Position numbers and translations under genes: made by a program. From NCBI GenBank assembly GCA_032127265.1, contig JAQAZP010000019.1, positions 1 to 62,220 on the forward strand: a stretch of DNA of 62,220 bases, in the 5' to 3' direction. This stretch comes from JAQAZP01 sp032127265. GTDB taxonomy: Bacteria > Acidobacteriota > JAQAZP01. Below the pieces are notes generated by a model. The model was not told the DNA's origin. It searched no databases and saw nothing but the letters and a program-made list of their open reading frames with translations. Numbering within the stretch: position 1 is the stretch's first letter; every line of letters begins with the position of its first letter. This document shows, piece by piece, positions 1-9,109 of the stretch.

Positions 1-3000
1 TCCGGCTTGCGCTCCGGCGGTCTGATCCAGCCCCGCGATGAGTGTTCCCCGGGCCAGTTGCCGTTCGATGGCCGCGAACAGTTCCTCCCGCTTCACCGGC
101 TTGGAGATGTAGTCGTCCATTCCGGCTTCCAGGCACAACTCCCGGTCGCCCTTCATCGCGTGGGCGGTCATGGCGATGATCGGGACGGTGGAGTCGAGCA
201 CGTTGCTCGACGGGTCACGAATGATACGCGTTGCCTCATAGCCGTCCATCCCCGGCATCTGAACATCCATCAGCACCAGGTCATAGGGTCGGGATTGCAA
301 TGCTTCCACGGCCTGTTTGCCGTCCGACACCGTATCCGCCTCGTATCCCTTTGACTGCAGGATTCGCAGGGCCACTTTCTGGTTGATCAGGTTGTCTTCC
401 GCCATCAGGATACGGGCGTTGCTGCGGTCCACATCCTTGGCCGGCGGGTCCGGTGTCTCGGCTTTGCCAGTTTTGGCTACCGGTTTCATCTGGTCCGACA
501 TTACGTAGGTCAGGCAGTCGAAGAGCTGGGACTGCTTGACCGGCTTGGTCAGGCAGGCAGCGAAGTCGGCTTCACGCAGCGAGTGTTCACCGCTGCGGCT
601 GGCCATCGAAGTGAGCAGGATCAAAGTGGTGGATCGCAATTCCGGATCCATCTTCACACAGCGGCCGAACATCTCCCCGTCCATCTCCGGCATCATCATG
701 TCGGTGATCACCATGTCAAACGGTGTCCCTTCAAGCTGTGCCCTGCGCAGCAGTGCCAGCCCCTCCTCGCCGCCCGATGCGGCGGTGTGGTCGCAGCCCC
801 AGGACTTGAGGAACTCAGTGAGGATCAGCCGGTTGGTGGCATTGTCATCCACCACCAGGATCCGCTGGCCCCGGACCTTGTCCGGGAGGTTGAGCACTTC
901 GATACCGTCCGGCTGCTGGTCGATGACCACGGTGAATTTGAAGGTGGACCCGCTGCCCTCGGTACTATCCAGCGAGATGCTCCCGCCCATCAGCTCCACC
1001 AGGTTCTTGGTGATCGCCAGGCCCAGGCCGGTGCCGCCGAAGCGACGGGTGGTGGAGGTGTCCACCTGGGTGAAGGAGTCGAAAATCTGTTGCCGCTTTT
1101 CTTCCGGGATACCGATTCCGGTGTCGGTTACGCTGAAATGAATCTTCACCCGGTCATCCAGTTTTTCAGCGCGGTCGGCGCGGATCGCCACCTCCCCCTC
1201 GCTGGTGAACTTGATCGCGTTGTTCATCAGGTTCATCATCACCTGCTTTATCCGCACGGGATCGCCCACCAGCAGCGTCGGCACATCGGGTGAAATCCGG
1301 CCGCTGATTTCCAGGCCCTTCTCCTGGGCCTTGAGGGCCAGGATGTCCAGCACATCCTCCACGGTTGAGCGGAGGTTGAAGCCGAATTTCTCCATCTCCA
1401 GTTTGCCGGCCTCGATCTTCGAGTAGTCGAGGATATCGTTGATCACCGCCAGCAGGGCGTCGGCGCTGCCGCGGATAATCTCGGTGTATTCGAGCTGCTC
1501 GTCATTGAGGCTGGTGTCCAGGAGCAGCGCGCTCATCCCGATCACGCCGTTCATCGGCGTGCGGATCTCGTGACTCATATTGGCCAGAAACTCGCTCTTG
1601 GCCTGGTTGGCCAGTTCCGCCTCGTCCTTGGCCGCCCGCAGTTCGATTTCGGCCCGCTCGCGCTCGGCCAGCTCGCGCTTGGCCTTGAGGAACAGGCCGG
1701 CATTTTCAATGGCGCTGCCGATCTGGGTGCTGAGGGTCTCCATCGCCGCCACGTCACTCTCGTCAAAGGCGTCCAGTTCCTGGCTCTGGATGTCGAGCAC
1801 TCCGATCACTTTGTCGCCCTGCTTGATCGGTACGCTCAGCTCGGAGCGGGTTTTCTCGTCGGAAATCCGGATGTAGTAAGGGTTGGCGTCAACCGCGCCG
1901 CTGACCTGCGTCTCGGCGGTGGCCGCTGCCCGTCCCACCATCCCCTCGCCGATGCGGTAGATCTGTTCCTCGGGGAACATCCGGGCGTCCTCGCCGGCGA
2001 TTGACTGCAGCTTCATCTGTTCGCCGGATTCCTCGAGCATGATCAACATCACGCAGTAGTAGTGGAAGGTATCGCAAACCGCATTGACGATTTCGGAGAG
2101 CAGCGACTCGATCTTCAGTTCGCCGCTGACCCGGCTGCCCACCTTGTAGAGCAGGTTGGACTGGATCGCCCGGCGCTTCATCGCATCCTGCATCTTGGTC
2201 CGGACCACGATCTCGTTTTTCAGTTCGTCATTGGTCTGCTTCAGCTCGGCGGTCCGTTTGCCCACCCGGGCCTCCAGAATTCGGCTGTGCTTAAGGATCG
2301 AGCGGGTGCGCCACTGCACAACCCCGAGGATGGCGAAGAGGAGAAAAATGCCGCTGAAGGCGGTGAAGGTCTTGGTTTTCCAGAACGGCGGCAGCACGGT
2401 GATGGCCAGTGAGGTCCCTTGCTCATTCCATACACCGTCGCAGTTCGAACCCTTGACCCGGAAGGTGTAGTTCCCGTGGGGCATGCTGCTGTAGGTCACG
2501 TAGCGCCTGGTGCCGAGCTGGACCCACTCCTTGTCGATGCCCTCCATCATGTAGGCGTACTGGTTCTTGTCCGGATCGCTGAAGTGCAGGGCGACGAACT
2601 CGAAGGAAATGACGCTGTCCCCGGGAGCGAGCGTAATCTCCGAGGCCTCGCTGATGTTTGTTTTCAGGGGCGAATCCGGGCCCACCGGCACCGTTTCGTT
2701 GAAGATTTTGAAATCGGTGATCACCACCGGGGGAATGTGGCGGTTGCGCTGGATCCGCGAGGGGAAAAAGGCGTTGAACCCGTTGATCCCGCCGAAGTAG
2801 AGTTCCCCGCTCTCCCGCTTGTAGCACGATCCGAGGTTGAACTCCCGGCTTTGCAACCCGTCGCTGACGTCGTAGTTGTGAAAGGTCCCGGTGCTCCGGT
2901 CATACTTGGACAGCCCCTTGTTGGTGCTGAACCAGATGTGCCCGTCGTCATCCTCGAGGATCGCGTAGATGCAGTCGTTGGGCAGGCCGTCCTTCTCGGT

Positions 3001-4773
3001 GAAGTACTCGAAGCCGTCATATTCGCGCTTGTAGCGGTTGAGGCCGCTGGAGGTGCCGAACCAGAGTTCGCCCGCGGAATCCTCGAAAATAGCCAGCACT
3101 TCACTGCTGGAAAGGCTGGTGGGATCGTCGGGGTCGGCGTAGTAACGGATGAACTCATCGTGGTCCCGGTCATACAGATTGAGGCCGGTGAGGGTCCCGA
3201 CCCAGAGCAGCCCGTGGGCGTCCTCACGGATGGTGAGGATAAAGTCGTTGGAGATGCTCGAGGGGTCGGTCTGGTCGCTGATGTAGCGGGTAAAGGTCCC
3301 GCTCTCCCGGTCGAAGCGGTTCAGCCCGCCCTGGGTCCCGACCCAGACCGTACCGAAACTGTCCTCGTAGACCGAGCGCACCGTGTCGCTGCTCAGGCTA
3401 TGCGGGTCCGTCCGCCGATGCCGGAAATGGGTAAATGCCCCGGAGTCCGGATTGCGCCGGTCGAGACCGCCGCTGGTGGCGAGCCAGAGGGCGCCGAGGT
3501 GGTCTTCGTAGACACACATCACCTTGTTGTGGCCGATGGTATTGGGGTCGTTTGGATCGTGGAAAAAGTGGGTAAAGATCTCGGTCTGCCGGTCGAAACG
3601 GTTCAGGCCGTCATAGGTGGCGACCCAGAAGTCGCCCCGGCTGTCCTCGCAGAATGAGCGGACGGTGTTGTTGCTCAGCGAGGTGGGGTTGTCAGGCGCG
3701 CGGCGGTAGTGGACCAGGAACTGCTTCTCCTCGTCGAAATTGTTCAGCCCGGTGTGGGTGCCGATCCAGAGCACGCCCGACTGGTCCTCGAGAATATCGT
3801 GGATCGTGTTGTCGGTGATGCTCAACCTGTCGTTGGCGTTCGCCTGGTAGATGACGAAATGGTTGCGGTCCCGGTCGTAGCGCCCGAGGCCCCTGGCCTC
3901 GGTGCCGACCCAGATATGGCCCGAGCGGTCTTCGTAGATCTTGTTGATCACCTCGGTGCCGAGCATGATGTTCTGGCCGTAGGTGTTATCCCGGAGGTGT
4001 TCGAGGACGCCGGTTCTTTCGTTGTAGCGGCTCAACCCGTGGCTGGTGCCGACCCAGAGAACGCCGAACGTGTCGGTGAGCAGGCTGTTGACCTGGTTGT
4101 CCAGCGGGTCTTCACCCGTGCCGCTGACCTGGAACCGGGCCACGTCACCGTTCAACCGGTCGCAGCGGAAGAGCCCCTGATGTTCCGTGCCAACCCAGAG
4201 CCGTCCCAGGGCATCTTCGGCGATGGCCAGAACGTTTACCGGTTGTCTTTCCGGGTCATTGCCCAAGAAGTTGAATCGGGAGATGGTGTCGGTTACCGGA
4301 TCATAGTGGTTCAGACCGCTGGTTGTGCCGATCCAGAGGGCTCCCGAACGGTCTTCGCACAGCGTCTGAATGCTGTCACTGCTCAAGCTCGATGGGTTTT
4401 CCTCACTGTACTGGTAGCGGAGAAACTGATCCGTTGCCCGGTCGTAGCGGCTCAGGCCGCCGCCAAAGGTGCCGATCCAGAGCCGGCCGGCCCGGTCCTC
4501 GTGGAGCGCTCTGATGTAGCTGAATCCCAGGCTGTTCGGATTTTCCGGATCGCACTTGTAGATTCTGAACGTATGACCGTCATAACGGTTCAGGCCGTCC
4601 TCGGTGCCGAACCAGAGGAACCCGCGGTGGTCCTGGGCGATGCAGAACACCGTGCTCTGGGACAGGCCTTCATCGAGTGAAAGGCTCTGGAATTTGATTT
4701 TGCTTTCCTGGGCCGTGGCCGGCGCCGGAATTACAGTGATCAACAGCAGGAGCAGAGCCAGAAATTTTGCCAT
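1..4773 (-). CDS. Giant hybrid sensor histidine kinase with two-component-regulator propeller (3' end beyond window)
   Basis: This is a membrane-spanning one-protein phosphorelay with 1591 codons in the window; the stop lies to the left. A signal peptide (MAKFLALLLLLITVIPAPATA) precedes about 14 propeller repeats with the LW(I/V)GT..GLNRYD pattern, residues about 25-700. A Y_Y_Y domain (about 705-785), one TM helix (about 796-815), a coiled coil and a GAF domain (about 868-1024) follow. The HisKA box SHEIRTPMNG has phospho-acceptor His1068. HATPase comes next (motifs DTGIGIP, GTGLGL), then two receiver domains with phospho-acceptors Asp1358 (TDMMMPEMDG) and Asp1503 (MDVQMPGMDG). The architecture resembles Bacteroidetes-type hybrid systems that sense periplasmic ligands. 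There is no DNA-binding domain inside the window; an HPt domain could follow. The ATG at 4773 starts a clean signal peptide. Confidence 0.95.
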   Translation of the reverse strand, partial: MAKFLALLLLLITVIPAPATAQESKIKFQSLSLDEGLSQSTVFCIAQDHRGFLWFGTEDGLNRYDGHTFRIYKCDPENPNSLGFSYIRALHEDRAGRLWIGTFGGGLSRYDRATDQFLRYQYSEENPSSLSSDSIQTLCEDRSGALWIGTTSGLNHYDPVTDTISRFNFLGNDPERQPVNVLAIAEDALGRLWVGTEHQGLFRCDRLNGDVARFQVSGTGEDPLDNQVNSLLTDTFGVLWVGTSHGLSRYNERTGVLEHLRDNTYGQNIMLGTEVINKIYEDRSGHIWVGTEARGLGRYDRDRNHFVIYQANANDRLSITDNTIHDILEDQSGVLWIGTHTGLNNFDEEKQFLVHYRRAPDNPTSLSNNTVRSFCEDSRGDFWVATYDGLNRFDRQTEIFTHFFHDPNDPNTIGHNKVMCVYEDHLGALWLATSGGLDRRNPDSGAFTHFRHRRTDPHSLSSDTVRSVYEDSFGTVWVGTQGGLNRFDRESGTFTRYISDQTDPSSISNDFILTIREDAHGLLWVGTLTGLNLYDRDHDEFIRYYADPDDPTSLSSSEVLAIFEDSAGELWFGTSSGLNRYKREYDGFEYFTEKDGLPNDCIYAILEDDDGHIWFSTNKGLSKYDRSTGTFHNYDVSDGLQSREFNLGSCYKRESGELYFGGINGFNAFFPSRIQRNRHIPPVVITDFKIFNETVPVGPDSPLKTNISEASEITLAPGDSVISFEFVALHFSDPDKNQYAYMMEGIDKEWVQLGTRRYVTYSSMPHGNYTFRVKGSNCDGVWNEQGTSLAITVLPPFWKTKTFTAFSGIFLLFAILGVVQWRTRSILKHSRILEARVGKRTAELKQTNDELKNEIVVRTKMQDAMKRRAIQSNLLYKVGSRVSGELKIESLLSEIVNAVCDTFHYYCVMLIMLEESGEQMKLQSIAGEDARMFPEEQIYRIGEGMVGRAAATAETQVSGAVDANPYYIRISDEKTRSELSVPIKQGDKVIGVLDIQSQELDAFDESDVAAMETLSTQIGSAIENAGLFLKAKRELAERERAEIELRAAKDEAELANQAKSEFLANMSHEIRTPMNGVIGMSALLLDTSLNDEQLEYTEIIRGSADALLAVINDILDYSKIEAGKLEMEKFGFNLRSTVEDVLDILALKAQEKGLEISGRISPDVPTLLVGDPVRIKQVMMNLMNNAIKFTSEGEVAIRADRAEKLDDRVKIHFSVTDTGIGIPEEKRQQIFDSFTQVDTSTTRRFGGTGLGLAITKNLVELMGGSISLDSTEGSGSTFKFTVVIDQQPDGIEVLNLPDKVRGQRILVVDDNATNRLILTEFLKSWGCDHTAASGGEEGLALLRRAQLEGTPFDMVITDMMMPEMDGEMFGRCVKMDPELRSTTLILLTSMASRSGEHSLREADFAACLTKPVKQSQLFDCLTYVMSDQMKPVAKTGKAETPDPPAKDVDRSNARILMAEDNLINQKVALRILQSKGYEADTVSDGKQAVEALQSRPYDLVLMDVQMPGMDGYEATRIIRDPSSNVLDSTVPIIAMTAHAMKGDRELCLEAGMDDYISKPVKREELFAAIERQLARGTLIAGLDQTAGAQAG

Positions 4774-4870
4774 TGGCCACCGCCGCCTGGAGCTACCCCC
4801 CCGGTCCTGACGCCTGGAAATTGTGTTGCACTGATCCATTTTTCGCTTCCCCGGTGATTTGACCATCCCT

Positions 4871-4892
4871 CCGGTCCACATGTGCGGACCGG
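4871..4892. repeat. Imperfect palindrome upstream of the giant kinase
   Basis: Arms CCGGTCC and GGACCGG flank an ACATGTGC centre, about 100 bp upstream of the kinase start. It may be a dimeric regulator site or an mRNA leader hairpin. No regulator can be named, and a chance GC-rich palindrome is possible. Confidence 0.35.
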
Positions 4893-5031
4893 AACCCCTT
4901 GTATGGGGATCTTGTCGGCAATACCGGGAAATTGCTTGAGCAGAATGGGGATATTGGCGCTGGATTTTGTGCGGTCTGAACTGCTTTCGAGAGGTGGGGG
5001 GAAGGTTTCGACCCGGCCCCGGGGGACGAGG

Positions 5032-5235
5032 TTACTCCTGATCGTCGGTGATATGGCCCAGGGCGCGAAGTTGGTCAAGATCCTTCTGTTTAGCCTCCGG
5101 ATCGGTCTTCTCGGCGGCGGATCCGTCAATGGTGGTGTCGATACAGGCCTGTTTCAGCTTCTGGCAGAGGGCCCGCAGTTGATCGTCGAGGAAGCGGATC
5201 TCACTCTTGTAGAACGCCTGGCTGACCCTTCCTCG
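5032..5235 (-). pseudogene. Start-less coding remnant, C-terminal tail of an unknown protein
   Basis: The reading frame is open for about 67 codons to a TAA at 5032-5034. It looks protein-like (KSEIRFLDDQLRALCQKLKQ, later KDLDQLRALGHITDDQ), with good third-position GC and an amphipathic helix character. Upstream in the same frame lie TGA and TAA stops, with no start codon or ribosome site. I read it as the 3' end of a gene whose 5' part is gone. The terminal LRALGHI recalls the LxALGY ending of sulfatase or phosphodiesterase proteins, but this is only a resemblance. It could also be a chance open frame. Confidence 0.3.
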
Positions 5236-5461
5236 TCATTCTTAACCTCAACTTCATCCCTGGCGGAACTCCGGCTCATCAAAACCCGTATCCTGCCATA
5301 TCCTCTGACGGCGGATGAATGCGGAGCTTGGGAGCTGTCAAGACATTTGCCAGGATACGACAACCTTCAATATGATGAAACAAGACGAGTGAAACGCACT
5401 ATTCAGCCCACGGGCCCGCAGCGGTGTTCCCGTTGGCAAGGTCATTTTCCTGAGGAGACAG

Positions 5462-5689
5462 ATGATGAGCGAGTTGGACTACCATCTGATCGGTGACGAC
5501 ATGCAGGCGGTGGTGATCAATCTGGTCAAGGGCCAGGTGATCCGGGCGGAAGCCGGTGCCCTGGTGTACATGACCGATGGGATCGATATGGACGCCAAGA
5601 TGGTCGGCGGGATCAAGACCTCTCTCTTTGGCGGGAAGGGCTCTTTGGGGCTTTCCAGTGTTTTGGGCGACATCATCGGCGGTGATTGA
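5462..5689 (+). pseudogene. Truncated AIM24/TIGR00266-family protein (N-terminal fragment)
   Basis: The 75 residues read like the start of the AIM24 (DUF124) family: MQAVVINLVKGQVIRAEAGA, then YMTDGIDMDAKMVGG. Full-length members have about 220-260 residues and form a beta-sandwich; this frame stops after LGDIIGGD. The following 180 bp show no continuation in any frame. A good ribosome site (GAGGAGA) precedes ATG 5462 (or ATG 5465), so the start is intact and the loss is at the 3' side. It is probably a decayed gene, although a short expressed product cannot be excluded. Confidence 0.6.
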
Positions 5690-5875
5690 AGCGGCTTCAG
5701 AATCTCACCTGAGGCTCGTGAGCTTTGTTGACGGCCTTCTCGGAAGGCTCACATGCCAAAAGAGTATGCTCCCCTCCCTCGTCGACCGGCGCCTCGCTCT
5801 CGACCCACAGTTGAGGTTCTGAAACCACTTCGATGATTTGAGGATGACAAGAGAGAAACCTGGGCCAGGCGAGGG

Positions 5876-6157
5876 TTATTTTACTTTACGTTGCTTTTCG
5901 GACTCTTCCCGATAGGCCTTGTCGTAGAGCACGTTCCACTCTTCGCTGCCTTCGGGGATTTCACGAGCCAGGGAGGTGACTCGCTGACGGGCCGCCTCTT
6001 CGATCTGCTCTTCCTTGAGCATCTCGGTGCGGAGAATTTCAACCACCTGCAGGCGAACCTCGTTGCGGGGGTATTTGAAGTCGATCTCGTCCTGGCCCAC
6101 CAGGTCCTCGAGGATATGGTTGGAGATGAGGTTGATTCTTTCCCGGCTCAGTTTCAT
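5876..6157 (-). CDS. DUF507 family protein (second of a tandem pair)
   Basis: A small, charged, helical protein of 93 residues: MKLSRERINLISNHILEDLV, then a helix ending REESEKQRKVK. It matches the DUF507 pattern, in which an N-terminal MKLS.. helix precedes a long charged helix; the function is unknown. I chose ATG 6157. A GTG at 6166 would make it start right beside the stop of the upstream DUF507 gene (6167-6169). The two genes are almost certainly cotranscribed and may form a heterodimer, which is an inference. Confidence 0.85.
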   Translation of the reverse strand: MKLSRERINLISNHILEDLVGQDEIDFKYPRNEVRLQVVEILRTEMLKEEQIEEAARQRVTSLAREIPEGSEEWNVLYDKAYREESEKQRKVK

Positions 6158-6166
6158 GACGTGCAC

Positions 6167-6445
6167 TCAGAGGATGATGTTGCGCTCTCTGACCAGTTTG
6201 GCTTTGATTTTCTTGAACATCTCGTGATATTGGGCGCCCGCTTCCTGCATCTGGTCGGCATACTGGTCGAGGATCTGCCGCACCTCGTCGTTGAGGTCGT
6301 CCTCCCGGCGCAGTTCGGCGGTAATCACGTCACCAATCCGCTCGGCAAGCCGGTCCTCTTTGATCCCCTCGATGAAGCCTTTGCGCAGCAACTGCTTGGC
6401 GATCCTGAAGGAAAAGAGGTCAATCTGGTGCAGAGAGAGCCGCAT
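6167..6445 (-). CDS. DUF507 family protein (first of a tandem pair)
   Basis: This gene encodes 92 residues (MRLSLHQIDLFSFRIAKQLL, ending RERNIIL). It is similar in size and helical character to its downstream neighbour and also fits DUF507. It starts with ATG at 6445 after a weak AAGG ribosome site. The pair lies between the remnants at 5032-5689 and the EamA gene. No catalytic residues are evident; a coiled-coil dimer is likely. Paired DUF507 genes occur in other lineages, as far as I recall, with no known role. Confidence 0.85.
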   Translation of the reverse strand: MRLSLHQIDLFSFRIAKQLLRKGFIEGIKEDRLAERIGDVITAELRREDDLNDEVRQILDQYADQMQEAGAQYHEMFKKIKAKLVRERNIIL

Positions 6446-6798
6446 CCGTCAATACCTTTCGTAACTGATCGGCCGCCGGTGGCCCGTTGACGGCGATCCC
6501 GCCTCAGGTGCGGTTATAGCACAGCGCCGGTGCCCGATCAAGAATTCGGCCCGGATTGCCGCTAAAGACGGCGCCCGTTCCGTCCGAAAAGAAAAATGTG
6601 CCGCCTGGTGGCCCAAGGCCTCCCGCGTGGTATACTTGTTCTGTTGACACCTCGCCGTCATCAGCCGAGCTGACCCGCTAAGGAGCTACGGCTTATTGGC
6701 CGGCAGCTGGCCGGCGAGGGGTTGACAGTTTTTTTGTACGCCCCCCGTTCGAATATCCACCACCAGTTGCTGGGATGCTCTCTTGATCCGTTCAGGTC
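6446..6798. other. Intergenic region, no convincing gene
   Basis: This 353-bp gap lies between the DUF507 pair (minus) and the 3' end of the EamA gene (minus). It must hold the DUF507 promoter. A short GC-rich inverted repeat (GGCCGGCAGCTGGCCGGC, 6697-6714 approximately) lies just downstream of the EamA gene. A TTGACA appears near 6642 on the plus strand without a matching -10. No protein-like frame was found. Confidence 0.4.
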
Positions 6799-7707
6799 TC
6801 AGCGGATTCCGGCCGGTCTGACCCGCCGGCGGTGCATCGCCAGAGCCACACCCCCGATCACCAGGGCCGACCCGCAGAGGATGCGCCAGGTAAGGGGTTC
6901 GTCGAAGACCAGCGCGCCGACGCTCACCGCCACCACCGGTGCGGTATAGGCGATCAGCGACATCTTGGTCGCGTCCACGTGGGTTAGCAGCCAGAAGTAG
7001 AGAGTGAAGGTTACGGCCGATCCCAGCACCGCCAGGTAGAGCAGCGCGCCCACCGACACGGCATCGAAGACCGGTGGTGTGTCCCTCTCGATGGCAAAGG
7101 CCAGCGCTCCCATCAGACCTGCCGCCATCCCCATGGGCACCGCCGAGATGGAGATGGGGTGGATATCCTTGCCCCACTTCTTTATCGAGACGCTGGCCAG
7201 CGCCGAGAGCAGCGGTGCGATCAGCAGCACGACCGACGCCGTGGCCGCCATCGGCCCGCCGATCCGGGTGAAGTCTTCGGAGAAGATCAGCGCCACCCCG
7301 CTGAAACCAAGAACCACGCCGGACAACGATTTCATGTTCAGTTGTTCCCCGGGCAGGGCCACGTGGGCCATCAGGGCGACGAAGAGCGGCATGGTGGCGA
7401 AGATCACCGAAGTGAGGCCCGAGGGCAGCCACTGCTCGGCCCAGTAGACGATCCCGTAGGAGGCGCAGAAAGAGCACATGGCGTTAAGAATCCAGAGCCG
7501 CCGTTCCCGGGAGGTCCGGCCGAATCTGACCTTGAACAGCGGTGCCATGGCCAGCAGGATTACCGAGGCGATGGCGAAGCGCAGCGCCACACCGGTGATC
7601 GGGCGAATCCCGCCGAGACCGATGCGGATGGCGGCCCAGGTGGTGCCCCAGATCAGGGTCAGCAGCACGAAGGTGCCGACGATGATGATTCCCGACGGTT
7701 TTTGCAT
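6799..7707 (-). CDS. EamA/DMT-family membrane exporter
   Basis: About 302 residues with ten hydrophobic segments arranged as two EamA repeats. The first begins LIWGTTWAAIRIGLGGIRP; the second ends with LVFDEPLTWRILCGSALVIG. These are hallmarks of the drug/metabolite transporter superfamily, which exports amino acids, metabolites or drugs. The substrate cannot be told from sequence. I place the start at ATG 7707 (MQKPSGIII); ATG 7722 would add five residues, and neither has a strong ribosome site. It is divergent from the methionine gamma-lyase-like gene, so it could export a sulfur amino acid or a breakdown product, which is speculation. Confidence 0.9.
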   Translation of the reverse strand: MQKPSGIIIVGTFVLLTLIWGTTWAAIRIGLGGIRPITGVALRFAIASVILLAMAPLFKVRFGRTSRERRLWILNAMCSFCASYGIVYWAEQWLPSGLTSVIFATMPLFVALMAHVALPGEQLNMKSLSGVVLGFSGVALIFSEDFTRIGGPMAATASVVLLIAPLLSALASVSIKKWGKDIHPISISAVPMGMAAGLMGALAFAIERDTPPVFDAVSVGALLYLAVLGSAVTFTLYFWLLTHVDATKMSLIAYTAPVVAVSVGALVFDEPLTWRILCGSALVIGGVALAMHRRRVRPAGIR

Positions 7708-7753
7708 GCCAGAGTGTAGCATGGGTCCGGTCGGACCGTCCTCTGACCGTTCC

Positions 7754-7782
7754 TTGATCTGGGGCGGGACCTTTCCTATACT
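7754..7782 (+). promoter_or_regulatory. Sigma70-type promoter for the PLP lyase gene
   Basis: TTGATC (7754-7759) and TATACT (7777-7782) are separated by exactly 17 bp. Transcription would start near 7789 and give a leader of about 89 nt. Confidence 0.6.
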
Positions 7783-7823
7783 ACCAATACTTCAGCCGAT
7801 CAGGGCCGAGAACAGAGGTCTAT

Positions 7824-7851
7824 CCGCCGGGGAAACCGGCGGGTCGTTTTT
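7824..7851 (+). terminator. Leader hairpin with T-tract (attenuator candidate)
   Basis: A perfect 7-bp stem (CCGCCGG / CCGGCGG) with a GGAAA loop is followed by GTCG and TTTTT. It lies between the predicted promoter and the ATG at 7878, so it would stop transcription before the gene unless overridden. No gene ends just upstream on this strand, which argues for attenuation rather than ordinary termination. Confidence 0.55.
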
Positions 7852-7877
7852 ATGCATACAGTTGATGAGGTGGCGCG

Positions 7878-9104
7878 ATGAAGAAGTTCAATCCGGAGAA
7901 GGCTCTTACTCGGGCCAAGAGAGAATTCGGCGAATTCGGCGGCGTCTGCCCTTCGGTGGACCGGTCGTCGACCTTCACTGTTCTCGAGCCGGGGACCATG
8001 CCCGAGATCTTCCATGGAGTGAAGGGGCCGGACAGCGGCGGTTGCTTCCTCTACAGCCGTCACTTCAACCCCACCGTCGATGTGGCGGCCCGTTACCTGG
8101 CGGCCCTGGAAGGGTCAGGCCACGCCATTTGCACCGCCAGCGGCATGTCGGCCATCGCCTGCACCGTGCTCCAGCTCTGCCACAGCGGGGATCACATCGT
8201 CTCGTCGGACACGGTCTATGGCGGAACCCATGCCCTGTTTGGCGAGGTGCTGCCCGACATGGGTCTCGAGACCAGCTTTGTCGATCCTTCCGACACCGCC
8301 GCCTTTGCCGCGGCGATCACGCCGCGGACGAAGCTGCTCTACATAGAGACCCTCGGCAACCCCACGCTGAAAGTGGCCGACATCCCGGCGCTGGGCAAAC
8401 TGGCTGACGAGCATGGCCTGAAACTGGTGGTGGACAACACCTTCACCCCGGCGATGATCTCGCCCCTCGCCCTCGGTGCCCATGTGGTGGTCTACTCATT
8501 GACCAAGTTCATCAACGGGGCCAGCGATATGATCGCCGGTGTCATCTGCGCCACCAAGGAATTCATTTACGAACTGATGGATCTGCACACCGGCCGGGTA
8601 ATGCTGCTAGGCCCCACCATGGACCCCCGGGTCGCCTTCGACCTGATCCAGCGGCTGCCCCACTTGCCGCTGCGGATGCGCGAGCACTCCCGCCGGGCCA
8701 TGGCCATCGCCCGGCACGCCCAATCGCTGGGCGCTCCAATCTGTTACCCCGGCCTGAAATCGCATCCCCAACATGACCTGATGGGGGCGATGCTCAACGA
8801 CGACAGTTATGGCTATGGCGGCATGCTGACCATCGACTGCAGAACGCCGGAGCGGGCCGACCGGTTGCTGGAAGTGCTGCAGAACGATGAGAAGTTCGGT
8901 TTGATCGCCGTCTCCCTGGGGTATTTTGATACCCTGATGTCCTGTTCGGGGTCCACCACCTCATCGGAGATTTCAGATGACGCCCAGGAACGAATGGGCC
9001 TTTCGCCCGGCCTGATCCGATTTTCCATCGGCTACACCGGTGACCTGGAGGACCGCAAGGCCCAGTTCGAACGGGGCCTGCGCAAAGTGGGGGTTATCGA
9101 GTAG
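7878..9104 (+). CDS. Cys/Met-metabolism PLP enzyme, methionine gamma-lyase-like
   Basis: The 408-residue length is typical of the trans-sulfuration family (methionine gamma-lyase, cystathionine gamma-synthase/lyase). The PLP lysine is K210 in YSLTKFINGASD, the cofactor phosphate-binding segment is TASGMSAIACTVLQ, and the conserved Arg-containing end is SPGLIRFSIGYTGD. YSRHFNPTVDVAARYLAALEG marks the family's substrate/tyrosine region. Its reaction would be elimination or replacement at the gamma carbon of sulfur amino acids; methionine gamma-lyase or O-acetylhomoserine sulfhydrylase activity cannot be separated by eye. Ribosome site GAGG precedes ATG 7878. The leader hairpin suggests attenuation. 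Confidence 0.88.
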   Translation: MKKFNPEKALTRAKREFGEFGGVCPSVDRSSTFTVLEPGTMPEIFHGVKGPDSGGCFLYSRHFNPTVDVAARYLAALEGSGHAICTASGMSAIACTVLQLCHSGDHIVSSDTVYGGTHALFGEVLPDMGLETSFVDPSDTAAFAAAITPRTKLLYIETLGNPTLKVADIPALGKLADEHGLKLVVDNTFTPAMISPLALGAHVVVYSLTKFINGASDMIAGVICATKEFIYELMDLHTGRVMLLGPTMDPRVAFDLIQRLPHLPLRMREHSRRAMAIARHAQSLGAPICYPGLKSHPQHDLMGAMLNDDSYGYGGMLTIDCRTPERADRLLEVLQNDEKFGLIAVSLGYFDTLMSCSGSTTSSEISDDAQERMGLSPGLIRFSIGYTGDLEDRKAQFERGLRKVGVIE

Positions 9105-9109
9105 GGCGG

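Noticed and set aside
6686..7477. 263-codon frame overlapping the EamA gene
   Set aside because: It is a shifted frame of the EamA gene; rich in Arg/Gly and without TM segments.
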